Assembly: GCF_014189535.1 (NCBI RefSeq)
Contig: NZ_CP050306.1
Coordinates: 21,774 to 85,773, forward strand
Source of the DNA: Rhizobium lusitanum
GTDB taxonomy: Bacteria; Pseudomonadota; Alphaproteobacteria; Rhizobiales; Rhizobiaceae
Reading direction: 5' to 3'
Length of the DNA: 64,000 bases
The translations under genes were made by a program, and so were the position numbers. Every line of letters starts with the position of its first letter. Position 1 is the stretch's first letter. The notes under the pieces were generated by a model. It did no database searches, was not told the origin of the DNA, and saw only the letters and a program-made list of their open reading frames with translations. Below are positions 34,865-45,040 of the stretch, piece by piece.

Positions 34865-35132
34865 CCTCAAACCCATGCTGCTCAAGGATCTCGAAAGCCG
34901 GGATCCAGTAAACGCCGGTCGACTCCATCGCCACGCTCGTGACGCCGCACGATCTGAACCAGGCAGCTATATCATGCAGATCGTGGGTGAAGGTGCCGAA
35001 GGCGCGGATAGGCACATCGGTTTGTTCCGGATTAACAGCCGCCATATGCATCGTGGACCCGATATCGACGGCCGCCGCACCGGGGTTCACTTGGGTGAGG
35101 TTCTGTGGTGTGGAAGAACGGATCTTGGGCAT
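34865..35132 (-). pseudogene. IS110-family transposase, N-terminal fragment
   Basis: From ATG 35132: PGAAAVDIGSTMHMAAVNPE with the first catalytic Asp of the DEDD site, then SVAMESTGVYWIPAFEILEQ with the Glu. It ends at HGFEG where the IS6 element begins, so the other catalytic Asp residues and the C-terminal Ser domain are missing. The 5' non-coding end of this IS lies at 35133 to about 35190. Confidence 0.78.
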
Positions 35133-35360
35133 GGCTTCTCCTCCTTTGGGTCGGGAGGGGCTGGGCCGCGCAAGTTCGTCAATTTCCTAACCGGGATCGC
35201 CGCTGACGCGACGTCACCACTCTCAAGTACGCAACAGCCCATGTGCCACGTTTTTTAACGGGGTTGAACGCCTCCAATAAGCCTTCGGCAACTCCCCTCC
35301 AACAGGGAGCCTAACACGGCCTGTTTCTACCGCGCACAGGCGGACAAAAGCCCGTGATCG

Positions 35361-36036
35361 TTTTTTAATAGTTCGTTGGCCTTCTTCAGGAGATCATGCT
35401 CAAGTTGCAGCTGGCGGACATCACGCTGGAGGGCTTCAAGCTGTCGCTCGAGTTCCTCGCGTTCTGGAACCTTGGAGTTGCTTTTGCGGCGTTTCATGGA
35501 TGAAGGAGCCTCGTGACCGAGTAGCTGATCTTTCCAGTCGTACAACGTCGGCCTGCACACGCCCAGCCGGTCGGCCACCTGTTGGGCACTTTCATCTCCA
35601 CTACATAGTCCGATGACACCGGCTTGACGCACCGCCTCGGGATAGGCAGGACGCCATGATCGACCGACCATCGATGCTCGCGTCTCCGGAAAGGCCTCCC
35701 GTACCCATGCGGTTAGTGTTCCTCGACCCGGATATCCAAGTGCCCTCATCGTCGCAGAGATGCAACGATCATGGGTGCGATAGTGCTCAAGTGCCGCCTG
35801 TTTCTCGGCCTCGGAATATTTTGGCGCACGAGCTACCGGCTGAATACGCAGGTCGAGATGCTGTATGTACTCGCAGTACCAGCCCCTCAACGCATTCTTG
35901 GTGGGATAACCCAACTGCCGAATGGTCGCGTTAAGTCGCTTGCCAAGCCTGATATAAAGCTCAACGGCTCGAAGTCTGTCTGCATAGGAATACATGAACT
36001 ACCTCTTGGTGGTCCAAGTTTTCGTCCGCATCCCCA
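35361..36036 (-). pseudogene. IS3-family element, truncated second copy
   Basis: The frame from ATG 35995 (MYSYADRLRAVELYIRLGKR) is nearly identical to the N-terminal 210 residues of the complete transposase at 15.5-17.1 kb, then breaks after KKANELLK, before the DDE core. Similarity also stops near 36036 on the other side, just before the ISL3 element, so both ends including the terminal repeats are gone. Confidence 0.82.
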
Positions 36037-36052
36037 AGGGGTCAATATTGGG

Positions 36053-37700
36053 CTCTGACGCAGATCTGGTGCAATTCTCTCATGTCGCGCCGATCAAGCG
36101 GGCTTGAAGAAGATCAAGCTTTCCGCGACCGTACATCTGGCGCTTTACCAGCTTGAGCTCTGTTATCTGCCCCTCTGTTTGCCCATTGGACCACGGTGAG
36201 ACGATCGCTGCCCGGACTGCCTGTATGTCTTTCGCAACGCCATTGCCAAAGGAGGAAACCAGACTGTTGCGGGCTCGGTCGATCCACGGCGCGAGCTCGT
36301 TTTCCGCCTTGCGCCGGATCATAAGATGGAAGTCGGCGATGATGTCGCGAGCTTTAACCAGCAAGGGAACACCGCCTTCTATTGCAGCGATGGTGACGGT
36401 CTCGGATTTCGTTAGATTGTCTCTGCTGGTTGTCAAAAGGCGGGCAATCGTTCGGGCGGAGGGGGGCGGGTCAACGATTCCGCATCCGCCTTTTCGGCCC
36501 GCTTACGTCGTGTCGCCCATTCACTCACGACCCGACGCGAACCACGAAAGCTCTGTGTTCTCAATCGCCGCCATAGTTCAGTGCCGTTCCGCTTACCGGC
36601 AGCCCATTGCGCGTCGAGCCATTCGAGATAGGGCTCCAACGAACTTTGTCTTGACCGAAAGACGTCGTTGCGGTGCCCTCTGAGCACTTGGCGGACCAAG
36701 CCGCGGCTATGACCAGTACGGCGCACGATTTCCTTGATCGTGACACCGTCCTTTGCGAGCGCCATGATCGCCGCGTTGGTCTGTTCGCGCCTAAGATAGC
36801 CTTCATATTGAAGGCGTTCGGCCGCGGTCAGAAGTTTAGGATTGACGCGCGTTGCACCGAGTGTCTTGCGAATTTGCCGCATCGATTTGCGGACGGAATC
36901 CAGAAACGCACGGCTGGCATTCTCCATCAGATGCCATCGATCAGCGACCTGCACTGCATCAGGCAACGCCTTTGCCGCCGCCAGCCCGTAAGCGCCGCCG
37001 CGGTCGCGAGCAATGACCTGGATTTGGGGATTCCGCCGCAACCAGGCCTCTGCCGTCGCTGGCTCACGGTCCGGTAGCAGACGGATCGGCCGCCGGCGCT
37101 CCAGGTCACACACGATCGTGCCATAGCGATGACTTCGACGCCAGGCCCAGTCGTCGATACCAATCACCGAGGGCGGGATCGACGGCGGCAATCCTTGCCT
37201 GCGGATGACGCGGAGCAAGGTGTCGTTGCTGACGGGAAGCATGAGCCGCTGTGCAAAACGTGCCGCCGGGCGTCCTCCAAGCGCGAGGCCCAGATGGTGG
37301 ACGAGATGCTCGAGACGCCCGGTTCGTCTGGCGTAGGGAGGTAGCACATCGCCGAACCGCTCGGCGAATATCTGCTTGCCGCAGAGCACCGCATCACAGG
37401 TGAACCTCCGCGTGCGCACGAGAAGCCTGACGCGTCTTCCCGATATTGGGAGGTCCGCGACCTGGCGGTAATAGCGGCTTCGAACCGTTCGCGACATTCG
37501 TCCGCATGCTGGACACGACGCGGTAGCGTCGGCTCGAGAAAGCAAGATGCAGGTCTCATCGTCAATGTGGGTGATGCGTTCGGCGATGAAACCAGCCGGT
37601 ACCAAATCAGAGAGGCGAAACTTGGTGCTCATCAAGCTGATTCCTTTGTGGAAACCAGAAAAGCCGCATCGTTACAACTGCATCAAAAATGAGTCAGATG
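36053..37700 (-). mobile_element. ISL3-family insertion sequence
   Basis: A transposase gene on the minus strand lies between imperfect inverted ends: CTGACGCAGATCTGGTGCAA at the left and, on the complement at the right, CTGACTCATTTTTGATGCAG (about two thirds identical over 27 bp). It abuts a truncated IS3 copy on the left and an IS110 end on the right. Confidence 0.65.
36080..37635 (-). CDS. ISL3-family transposase, split by a frameshift
   Basis: The first frame (ATG 37635) has the ISL3 zinc finger (ASCPACGRMSRTVRSRYYRQ), the DDE core beginning VIGIDDWAWRRSHRYGTIVC, ARDRGGAYGLAAAKALPDAV and ADRWHLMENASRAFLD, and ends after RPPPPERLPAF at a TTTTGA. The second frame (from 36436) supplies the C-terminus: NELAPWIDRARNSLVSSFGN and SPWSNGQTEGQITELKLVKR with the final Glu. 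ISL3 transposases are normally one ORF, so a one-base indel in the four-T run near 36437 is likely. The joined protein would be about 518 residues. Confidence 0.75.
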
Positions 37701-37815
37701 GGATATTCGGCTTGAGCCCTATATCTGGCCGCAGCGACGGAGGTGCTGCGCTTCGAGCTGATGATAGAACGTGGTCTGTATGAGCAGCCACAAACATCAG
37801 AAAAGGAAGCGCAGC

Positions 37816-38853
37816 ATGAGGTATTATGCCGGACTGGACGTTTCTGTGAAAGAGACCGCGATCTGCATTGTCGACGAAACGGGAAAAATTTGCCGCGAGT
37901 TGAAGGTTACGAGCCACCCAGACGATCTCGTTTCGACTCTTAACAACCGGGCATATAAGCTCGTTCGGATAGGGCTCGAAGCTGGTCCTCTGTCTCAATG
38001 GCTATTCAGCGGTTTGGCTGAAGCCGGGTTGCCTGCGGTTTGTATTGAGACCCGCCACACCAAGGCTTTCTTGAAAGCGCAGGTGAACAAGACCGATCGC
38101 AACGATGCCCGCGGCATCGCGCAGATGATGCGGGTCAACCTGTTTCGACCCGTTCACGTGAAGACGTTGACGAGCCAGAAGCGCCGCGCTTTGCTGACGG
38201 CACGTAAACTTCTGCAGGAGAAGGCGATTGCCCTAGAGAATGATATCCGGGGATTGTTACGCAACTTCGGCCTGAAGGTAGGGATCATCGGCACGATCGG
38301 TTTCGACGCACGCATTCGCGAGCTCATTGACGGCACGCCTGATCTTGGCGAAATCATCTCGCCTCTGCTTGCCGCCAGAGAGAAACTGCGCGCAGAGTTC
38401 GCGAAGTTGCATCGGAAAGTCCTGGATCTGGTGCGCGACGACAACACCTGCCGACGCCTTATGACAATACCCGGCGTCGGCCCCGTCACCTCGCTTGCCT
38501 TCGTCAGTACCATCGATGTTCCAGCCCGCTTCAAGAATTCCCGTGCAGTCGGGCCAGCACTTGGTTTGACCCCGGTGCTCAATCAGTCCGGGGAGAGCCA
38601 TCGTGTCGGACGCGTTTCCTTATGCGGGGATGGTATGATGCGTGCCCTTCTCTATGAAGCCGCGCAGGTCATGCTGAGCCGTGTGAAGAAATGGTCATGG
38701 CTAAAGGCCTGGGCAATGAATATTGCCCGCAGGCGCGGTCGATCGAAGGCGATTGTAGCGCTGGCAAGGCGATTAGCAGTGATCATGCATCGCATGTGGA
38801 GCGATGGCTCTGAATTCCAGTGGACAAGGGATAATGAAGCAATACCCGTCTGA
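37816..38853 (+). CDS. IS110-family transposase
   Basis: 345 residues from ATG 37816 (MRYYAGLDVSVKETAICIVD) with AAGGAAG upstream. DEDD-type RuvC-like domain: Asp in GLDVS, Glu in RIGLEAGPLSQWLF, Asp residues in NKTDRNDARGIAQMMR. The C-terminal Tnp_20 domain has LMTIPGVGPVTSLAFVSTID and RVSLCGDGMMRALLYEAA with the conserved Ser. It is intact and is the parent type of the decayed copy at 41.8-42.5 kb. The element's ends extend from about 37700 to about 38900. Confidence 0.88.
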   Translation: MRYYAGLDVSVKETAICIVDETGKICRELKVTSHPDDLVSTLNNRAYKLVRIGLEAGPLSQWLFSGLAEAGLPAVCIETRHTKAFLKAQVNKTDRNDARGIAQMMRVNLFRPVHVKTLTSQKRRALLTARKLLQEKAIALENDIRGLLRNFGLKVGIIGTIGFDARIRELIDGTPDLGEIISPLLAAREKLRAEFAKLHRKVLDLVRDDNTCRRLMTIPGVGPVTSLAFVSTIDVPARFKNSRAVGPALGLTPVLNQSGESHRVGRVSLCGDGMMRALLYEAAQVMLSRVKKWSWLKAWAMNIARRRGRSKAIVALARRLAVIMHRMWSDGSEFQWTRDNEAIPV

Positions 38854-39142
38854 TTTGACGTCGCAACCGACGAAGTAGAGCTTTGCAATTCCGCTGACCG
38901 GCGGAACGATGTCCTTTGCGGGACGATGGATGAGGTGAGTGCGCTTTGGGTCTTGTGCCGGTCGTTACGACGGTCAGGACGTGAGTCAGATTGCACCGCT
39001 TCGTTCTTCTGATCCCATGATGGGAAGGCCAGGCAGCCTATCCCGAAGAGAAGCACGGGCCCGTTAAAGGACATCAAAGGCCGGCAGATGGAAAGCTTCA
39101 AAAATGCTTGACGCAACTACGCCGAATAGAGAAGCCCAATAT

Positions 39143-39541
39143 TCACCCCCTGTAGGCGATCAGCGCTTGGCCTGCCCGACGCTGGCCGGGGTTGCAGAGG
39201 GTATCCGCGCCGCTGATCTGGCTGCCATTTTCCCACCGAAGTTCGGTCAGGAAGTCGAACGGACCGAGCTGGAGCTGCCGCGTTCCGAGCTGCCACTGCT
39301 TGGAGCCAGCCTTGAGCTCCATTTGGCGCAGATCGGCAAACAGGTCTGCGAGCAGCTTACGCATTGCCGGCGAGAGGTCGTTGGATAGATCTTCGAGAGC
39401 TTGCGGAAGGTCGAGCTTGAACAGGCCGGCGCCCTGCCGTAGCGCGACACCGTATTCGAGGCAGAAGGCTCGCATCTGGTTGATCAGGTGCGTATTCCGA
39501 TGAAGCCGGCCATCGATTCCGATTTGAAGCCGCCCAGTCAT
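39143..39541 (-). pseudogene. IS110-family transposase, internal fragment
   Basis: The minus strand carries RAFCLEYGVALRQGAGLFKL and DLSPAMRKLLADLFADLRQM, the linker region typical of another IS110 subgroup, with unrelated sequence on both sides. No catalytic residues remain. 38854-39142 contains only the IS110 3' end and nothing coding. Confidence 0.6.
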
Positions 39542-39872
39542 TCCGATTTCATTCCGGCCGGCGTTCCGATTTGAAGGCAGCCATTTGTCGGACTGATCCT
39601 AGGTCTGGTTGATGTTTGGATCGGGTTTTGTTCAGGTCAAGCTTCGGTGTTTTCGGGTGCGACTGGGAGCGCTGTTTTCGCATGCTCTCGCCGGTGAGAT
39701 CGATGCGATAGGCGTTGTGAACGAGGCGATCCAGGATGGCATCGGCCAGCGTTGGGTTTGCGATGATTTCGTACCAGCGATCCAGGGGCACCTGACTGGT
39801 GATGATCGTCGAGCGACGCTCGTAGCGGTCTTCGATGATCTCGAGGAGATCGCTACCCACCTGGGATATCAA
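39510..39872 (-). pseudogene. istB: IS21-family helper ATPase (istB), C-terminal fragment and IS end
   Basis: The minus strand reads [40 protein letters not shown] and [20 protein letters not shown], the C-terminal third of the IstB AAA+ protein. The Walker motifs are absent. Repeats of the type ATTCCGATTTGAAG between 39510 and 39590 match the multiple terminal repeats of IS21 elements. Confidence 0.8.
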
Positions 39873-39951
39873 GCCGGCCTAACGGCCAGGTCAATTGGCC
39901 TCCGCTCCACAACTGACGAGTCGGAGCCATTGGCAAGCTGAGCGCAGTTCA

Positions 39952-40570
39952 CTAATGAATGATGATTGGAATCAAACTCAGAACGAGTAGCATTGCCATT
40001 GTAAGATTAAAAACCCTGATAATTTGTGGCGAAACCAGTAAGCGCCCGATGTACGCACCAAGCCCTGCCCAAGCGACCGTGCTGATGAAAGTTAACGCAC
40101 CAAAGACGAAGGCAAACAGAGTGCCAAGGACCGCGTAGCCGGTCTGTTCGCTAACGCGGCCATGAGCGACAATCGCGCCAGTCGCCATCACCCAGAGTTT
40201 CGGATTTACGAACTGAAGAAGTATACCCTGCGTGAAGGAAAGGGGGTTTTGCGCTGCATGATGACTTGGGGTCAGTATCAGCTAGTTTTGGCTCAGCACT
40301 AGCGATCTGCCATGCTATCCACAACAGGTAAGTGATCCCAATCCATTTGAGAACCAGGGAAACGCGCGGCTCTGCTACTACCGACGCACCAAATACCGCA
40401 ACAGTGAACATGATCACTGCAACGCCGACTGCGATCCCGCTCATTAACGGCAGGGTCCGAATCAACCCGTAGTTTGCCCCTGAAGCTGTAGCCATCGTGT
40501 TGTTCGGTCCAGGTGTCGCTGCCATAGCGAAGGCAAATCCAATCAAGCTAGCATACCATCCAGTATCCAA
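39952..40570 (-). CDS. LysE/RhtB-family amino-acid exporter, one-base frameshift
   Basis: TTG 40570 with GGAGAA upstream opens MDTGWYASLIGFAFAMAATP, then the family motif PGPNN and GIAVGVAVIMFTVAVFGASV. Near 40258, in AAAACCCCC, the frame shifts; the other frame continues QNPLSFTQGILLQFVNPKLW and ends with further membrane helices (FAFVFGALTFISTVAWAGLG). With the base restored it is a normal six-helix exporter of about 206 residues. It is divergent from an Lrp-type regulator, the usual arrangement for amino-acid exporters controlled by their substrate. Confidence 0.78.
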
Positions 40571-40666
40571 TGAACTTCTCCGTTGAAATCATCCATAATT
40601 ATCCAGCGACCATAATATCCTGAGTACCGGAAAATCGGCTTGCGTATTTGCTGGCTATTTATTAAA

Positions 40667-40687
40667 TATTGGCATCTTATGCCAATA
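40667..40687. promoter_or_regulatory. Perfect palindrome between lysE-like and lrp-like genes
   Basis: TATTGGCAT (40667-40675), three bases, ATGCCAATA (40679-40687), set in an AT-rich stretch 18 bp before the regulator start. This is a strong candidate operator for the Lrp-type protein, controlling itself and the divergent exporter. Confidence 0.6.
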
Positions 40688-40705
40688 AATTCTCTATATA
40701 ATTAA

Positions 40706-41173
40706 ATGGATGCCATGAAATTAGATGAGATCGACCGACGAATAATCCGCGAACTGCAGCTTGATGGGCGAATTCTTAACAACGAACTTGCAAAGCGCGT
40801 TGGGCTATCCACTTCACCTTGTTTGCGACGGGTAAGGCTCTTAGAAGAAGCCGGAATCATCAATCGCTACGTGGCAGTCATTGATCAGACGAAGGTCGGT
40901 TTGAAGCTATCTTTATTTGCGAGGGTCTGGCTGACAGCCCAAGACGCGGAAACGATCGAGCTCTTTATAGCGGCCATGAAGCAACTGCCCGAGGTCGTGG
41001 AGTGTTACATTATGCTGGGCGAGAGCGATGCGTTGCTGCGAGTTGTCGTCCCCGATCTTGAGGGTTATCGACACTTCCAATCGTCGCACTTGACCCGGAA
41101 AAACGGTATCAAGAATGTCAAGACTGACGTTCCAAGCGAGGTCGTCAAGCAGGCGTTCGCACTTCCTATCTAG
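40706..41173 (+). CDS. Lrp/AsnC-family transcriptional regulator
   Basis: 155 residues (ATG 40706; ATG 40715 is also possible). The N-terminal HTH reads DEIDRRIIRELQLDGRILNN and ELAKRVGLSTSPCLRRVRLL, followed by the RAM ligand-binding domain (VVECYIMLGESDALLRVVVP). It probably activates the divergent LysE-type exporter when the amino acid accumulates. Intact. Confidence 0.88.
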   Translation: MDAMKLDEIDRRIIRELQLDGRILNNELAKRVGLSTSPCLRRVRLLEEAGIINRYVAVIDQTKVGLKLSLFARVWLTAQDAETIELFIAAMKQLPEVVECYIMLGESDALLRVVVPDLEGYRHFQSSHLTRKNGIKNVKTDVPSEVVKQAFALPI

Positions 41174-41318
41174 AGCATTGGACCGAAAAGTGTATGCGGT
41201 TTCCGAAAAATCCGATGCAAAAACAAAAAGCTAGAGACGCGGGACACTTCCGTCTGAAAGACGCTGCTTCATATCACGAGGCATCTCCAGCACCAGTGAT
41301 CAGAGTAGCCAGACCGAT

Positions 41319-41415
41319 ATGATCAAGGCGATGGATACGAACGGCGACGGTAACATTAGTGAAGCGGAATTTGTCGCGGTTCCATCCGACGCGAGGAAGG
41401 AACAAGCAACTAATC
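41319..41415 (+). pseudogene. EF-hand protein fragment
   Basis: The frame reads DMIKAMDTNGDGNISEAEFV, one exact EF-hand calcium loop (D-T-N-G-D-G-N-I-S-E-A-E), then SDARKEQATNLFRAF before the sequence becomes unrelated. No good start precedes it. The stretch 41416-41790 shows no gene I can identify, only IS-like debris. Confidence 0.5.
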
Positions 41416-41789
41416 TATTTAGGGCGTTTCCCAGGCTGACTGAATCGATGGGCTTTGCAAATCATTTCGGTTCTGAGTCAAGCTATCTGCCGATGGAGGT
41501 CGGCCGATATGTCGAGCTCTTTCTATTGATCTTCGCACGCGTGTTCTTGCCGCTGTTTCTGCCGGTGCATCCCATCGAGAAGCGGCAGATCGTTTCGGCG
41601 TGGGTACCGCGAGCGTGAGGCGCTGGCGGAACCTGCAAATCCGGCAGGGCAATGTTTCCTCTGGCCGCCTCGGCGGCGACGGAAGTTCTGGCAAGACTGA
41701 AGCGCACGCATTTTTTATAACGACATGGCTGGCCGATCCATCGAGATGGCACCTTATTTGAACTTCGCGACGCCCTCTCGACCCAAGGC

Positions 41790-42513
41790 GTTACCATAGC
41801 AAGTCGGCCCTGGAAACGTCTATCGTGGCAGCGAAAGCCAGAGCGACAGCAGGCCCGACGCCCGGAACGGTCATCAGCCTTTTGCAAACGGCATCATTCT
41901 TCGCGATGGACATTAGCCTCTAATGAAGCACGGTGAACTGCTCACGAAGTTTCTGTCGCGCCACAAGAAGGGCATTCATGATATCGCACAGCTTCGGAAC
42001 GTCACCGGCGAGATCCCGGATGCATTCCTGGAACTTTCCAGCGCCAACGATGCCAACCTTCAAACCGAAGTTGCGCAACAGCCCACGGATATCGTTCTCG
42101 ATCGCAATGGCCTTCTGCTGAAGCAGTTTGCGTACGGTCAGCAGAACGCGCCGCTTCTGGCTTGCCCGCGTTTTAACATGGATCGGTCGGAAGAGATCGA
42201 TGCGCATCATCTGTGCAATGCCACGAGCGTCGTTTCGGCCGGTCTTGTTACCTGGCCTTCAGGAACGCCTTCGCGTGCCATGTCTCGATGCAGATTGCCG
42301 GCAATCCGGCTTCGCCAGGCCACTGAACAACCATTGCGACAAAGACCCAGCCTCAAGCCCAATCCGCACGAGTTTCCAAGAAGCATCGCCCAGAACATCG
42401 GCAAGGTCGTCGGGATGGCTAGCAACCTTCATCTCGCGGCAAATCTTGCCCGTTTCGTCTACGATGCAAATGGAGGTTTCTTTGACAGAAACGTCCAGTC
42501 CGGCAAAATGCTT
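41790..42513 (-). pseudogene. IS110-family transposase, decayed second copy
   Basis: The minus strand from ATG 42513 reads MKHFAGLDVSVKETSICIVD and RIGLEAGSLSQWLFSGLA, breaks frame near 42260, resumes MMRIDLFRPIHVKTRASQKR and LENDIRGLLRN-like sequence, and breaks again before a remnant of the C-terminal motif (MTVPGVGPAVALAF near 41840). It is closely related to the intact transposase at 37.8 kb but carries several indels and lacks the 3' end. Confidence 0.78.
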
Positions 42514-42644
42514 CATGCTGCGCTTCCTTTCTGATGCTTGTGCCTGAATTACACAGATCACGTTTATCATCAGCTTGAAGCGCAGCACTTCAACCTATCA
42601 TCGCTAGATGGCTCGCCAGCCGAATATCCCATCTAAACAGTTAG

Positions 42645-42830
42645 TTTAGGCGGAAGAGAAATCGTCCGGCAGGCGCTCTACATGCGACCCTTATTGTGCA
42701 CGGTTCAATCCTGGCCCCGCAGCCAAATACAAAACGCTGATCGCCATCGGCAAACCACCCAAAGTGGCCTTAACCGCTATCATGCGAAAACTCATCGTCC
42801 TCGCTGTCAAAGTCTCTCGAGATTTCCCCA
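42645..42830 (+). pseudogene. IS110/IS116-type transposase, C-terminal remnant
   Basis: The plus strand has REIVRQALYM in one frame and AKYKTLIAIGKPPKVALTAI then MRKLIVLA in another, the C-terminal end of an IS110/IS116-type transposase with one indel and no upstream domain. Confidence 0.55.
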
Positions 42831-42902
42831 AAAGCCCCTTGATCATTACGGATACTCTAGTATTTATTATATTACTGAAACAATTAATAAACATGGGAAG
42901 GC

Positions 42903-43556
42903 ATGACCTCACATCTGCATGATAGGAACACACGAACGTCGTTTACTGTTTCCCGCACTGACATAGGTTGGGTGGAGAATATTACGGGTAGCCGAAGATG
43001 CTGGAATTTTCGGCTGCATTTTCATATGGGCGACGAGATCGCACATATCCTTGCTGGACGAGTACGCTTGCGATTACCTCAGCACACGCAGATTTTTGAA
43101 GCGGGTGAAACCGCAGTTGTGCCCGGCGGGATAATTCACCGCTTCGAGGCGGTTGACAGGGAGGGCTGGGCTTTCTCTTCGAATTTTGTTTCCAGTAGCA
43201 GCCCGCCAGATTTGCGCGCGTTTTTGAGCGCCCGGTTCAATGGTCGATTCCTAGAATATGTTTGCAACGCCTTATTTTTGCGTGAGACGCTCCATACCGA
43301 TGTTGACGCAATCGCGCGGAATTGTTCGCTCTCGGCTGGCTATCTCTCGCGCGTATTTCAGCGCGCAACCGGCACCGGTATCCATAATTATCACGTCCTC
43401 GTGGCGCTCCAAAAGTCGAAGGATCTCCTGCGCGAACAAAGGCCAATAGTCTGTGCGGCGAATGAAGCGGGTTTCTGTGATCAGGCCCATTTGACAAGGG
43501 AATTCGTGAAAACGCTTGGGATGACCCCCTCTATCTTCAGAGAGGCGTGGGTTTAA
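42903..43556 (+). CDS. AraC-family regulator with N-terminal cupin domain
   Basis: 217 residues. A cupin-like sensor domain (NFRLHFHMGDEIAHILAGRV, EAGETAVVPGGIIHRFEAVD) is followed by two AraC helix-turn-helices (DAIARNCSLSAGYLSRVFQR; PIVCAANEAGFCDQAHLTRE) and the family tail FVKTLGMTPSIF. It is the nearest intact regulator to the biosynthetic cluster that begins at 45.98 kb and is on the same strand, so it may control that cluster or the M20 gene next to it. The sensed ligand is unknown. Confidence 0.85.
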   Translation: MTSHLHDRNTRTSFTVSRTDIGWVENITGSRRCWNFRLHFHMGDEIAHILAGRVRLRLPQHTQIFEAGETAVVPGGIIHRFEAVDREGWAFSSNFVSSSSPPDLRAFLSARFNGRFLEYVCNALFLRETLHTDVDAIARNCSLSAGYLSRVFQRATGTGIHNYHVLVALQKSKDLLREQRPIVCAANEAGFCDQAHLTREFVKTLGMTPSIFREAWV

Positions 43557-43708
43557 TCCACTTGCGAAGCGAATCGCTGACTAAGGTATTTTCCATACAA
43601 GACGGCGGTGCCGTTCTCTGTGAGACTCTCGATATGAGCACGAACGTGGATCGAACCGGCTCGCTGGTTCCCTTCAATAGTTGCTAAATCGAAGAGCGGC
43701 ACGACCAA

Positions 43709-44878
43709 ATGCTATCAAGAGATATACTGATCGACAAGTCGGCTTTAGTCCGTATGCGCGAATGGCGCCATTTTCTCCATGCTCACCCCGAAATTGCTTA
43801 TAAAGAAGATATAACTTCTGATTTTGTGGCTGAGCGACTTACCGAGATGGGTATTGAGGTCGAGCGTGGGCTGGCCGGTACAGGGGTTATCGGTATTCTC
43901 CAAGGCACAGCTAGTTTGGGTCGCTCGATTGGACTTCGAGCCGAGCTTGATGCTTTGCCAATAACTGAGAAAAGTAACCTCTCCTATCGTTCTGCGAATG
44001 AGGGCGTGATGCACGCATGCGGCCATGATGGACACATGGCAATGCTGCTTGGCGCGGCTGATTACTTATCCAATCACAGGAGCTTCTCCGGTACCGTTGT
44101 GTTCATCTTCCAACCAGCTGAGGAAAATGAGGGCGGCGCGGTTCGGATGATTGAGGAAGGCTTATTTGAAAAGTACCCAGTAGATGCTATCTATGCCTTG
44201 CACAACTGGCCAGGATTGCCAACAGGGTGTATTGTGGTTCACCCTGGGCCAATGATGGCCCAATACGACATTTTCGAGTTCACAATCATAGGATGCGGTG
44301 GTCATTCGGCGATGCCACAAGACCTGCGTGATCCGACGGTTGCAGCTGGCCAATTGATAAACGCTATTCAAACGATTGTCGCGCGCGATATTGATCCTTT
44401 TGAGCAAGGCGTCATATCCGTTACACGCCTTGAGGGAGGCAATGCGTTCAACGTAGTGCCAGATGTTGTAACCGTAGGCGGAAGCGTGCGAACCTTTGAA
44501 CATAAGGTCCAGCTTCGAATTCGCGAGCGGCTCTTAGCGATCGCTGAAGGCATCGGTGCGGCTCTGGATGTGAGAATAACGTTGAATTATGAGTGTAGGT
44601 TCTTCCCAACGATAAATTCCGCCCGCGAAGCGACCTTAGCACAGCGTGCGGCGTGCAGGGCAGTTGACACCAATTGGGTCGAAGCACGGTTCCGTCCCTC
44701 CATGGCATCGGAGGATTTTTCCGCGATGTTAATGGAGCGGCCCGGCGCATTCGCTTGGATCGGCTCTGGAGAAGGTCCGGGGCTGCATCAATCGTCCTTT
44801 GATTTCAACGACGCGCTACTGCAGCTAGGTGCGACCTACCTTATCGCGATCGTCGACGAAGAGCTTGTCACCGGGTAG
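43709..44878 (+). CDS. M20-family amidohydrolase (N-acyl-amino-acid / hippurate hydrolase type)
   Basis: 389 residues. Di-metal site: HACGHDGHMAMLLGAA, FQPAEENEGGAVRMIEEG and the C-terminal ASEDFS; the first motif reads RAELDALPITEKS rather than the usual ADMDALP. The dimerisation lid is present (IIGCGGHSAMPQDLRDPTVA). Relatives hydrolyse N-acyl amino acids or indole-acetyl conjugates in the cytoplasm. It follows the AraC gene on the same strand, and an IS110-type fragment separates it from the biosynthetic cluster. It may remove an acyl protecting group or degrade a conjugate related to the cluster product; this is a guess from position. Confidence 0.85.
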   Translation: MLSRDILIDKSALVRMREWRHFLHAHPEIAYKEDITSDFVAERLTEMGIEVERGLAGTGVIGILQGTASLGRSIGLRAELDALPITEKSNLSYRSANEGVMHACGHDGHMAMLLGAADYLSNHRSFSGTVVFIFQPAEENEGGAVRMIEEGLFEKYPVDAIYALHNWPGLPTGCIVVHPGPMMAQYDIFEFTIIGCGGHSAMPQDLRDPTVAAGQLINAIQTIVARDIDPFEQGVISVTRLEGGNAFNVVPDVVTVGGSVRTFEHKVQLRIRERLLAIAEGIGAALDVRITLNYECRFFPTINSAREATLAQRAACRAVDTNWVEARFRPSMASEDFSAMLMERPGAFAWIGSGEGPGLHQSSFDFNDALLQLGATYLIAIVDEELVTG

Positions 44879-45040
44879 AACGTAAGCGGTCAGCCGATAA
44901 AGTAAGGCTCGAAGTTCCAAGGATAAACATTTCGATTTTGGGGTGCTGGCCAGCCGTGAACGATGGGGTGGACGCCCCCACTCGACGGCATCTGTGTGCC
45001 AGAATGGTTGTGTTGAAACCACTGCAGAGAGGAAGCATCC

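Noticed and set aside
39104..39388. Plus-strand frame opposite the IS110 fragment
   Set aside because: Antisense of recognisable transposase sequence.
41416..41790. Possible gene between the EF-hand fragment and the IS110 copy
   Set aside because: Neither strand gives a convincing protein; probably IS debris.
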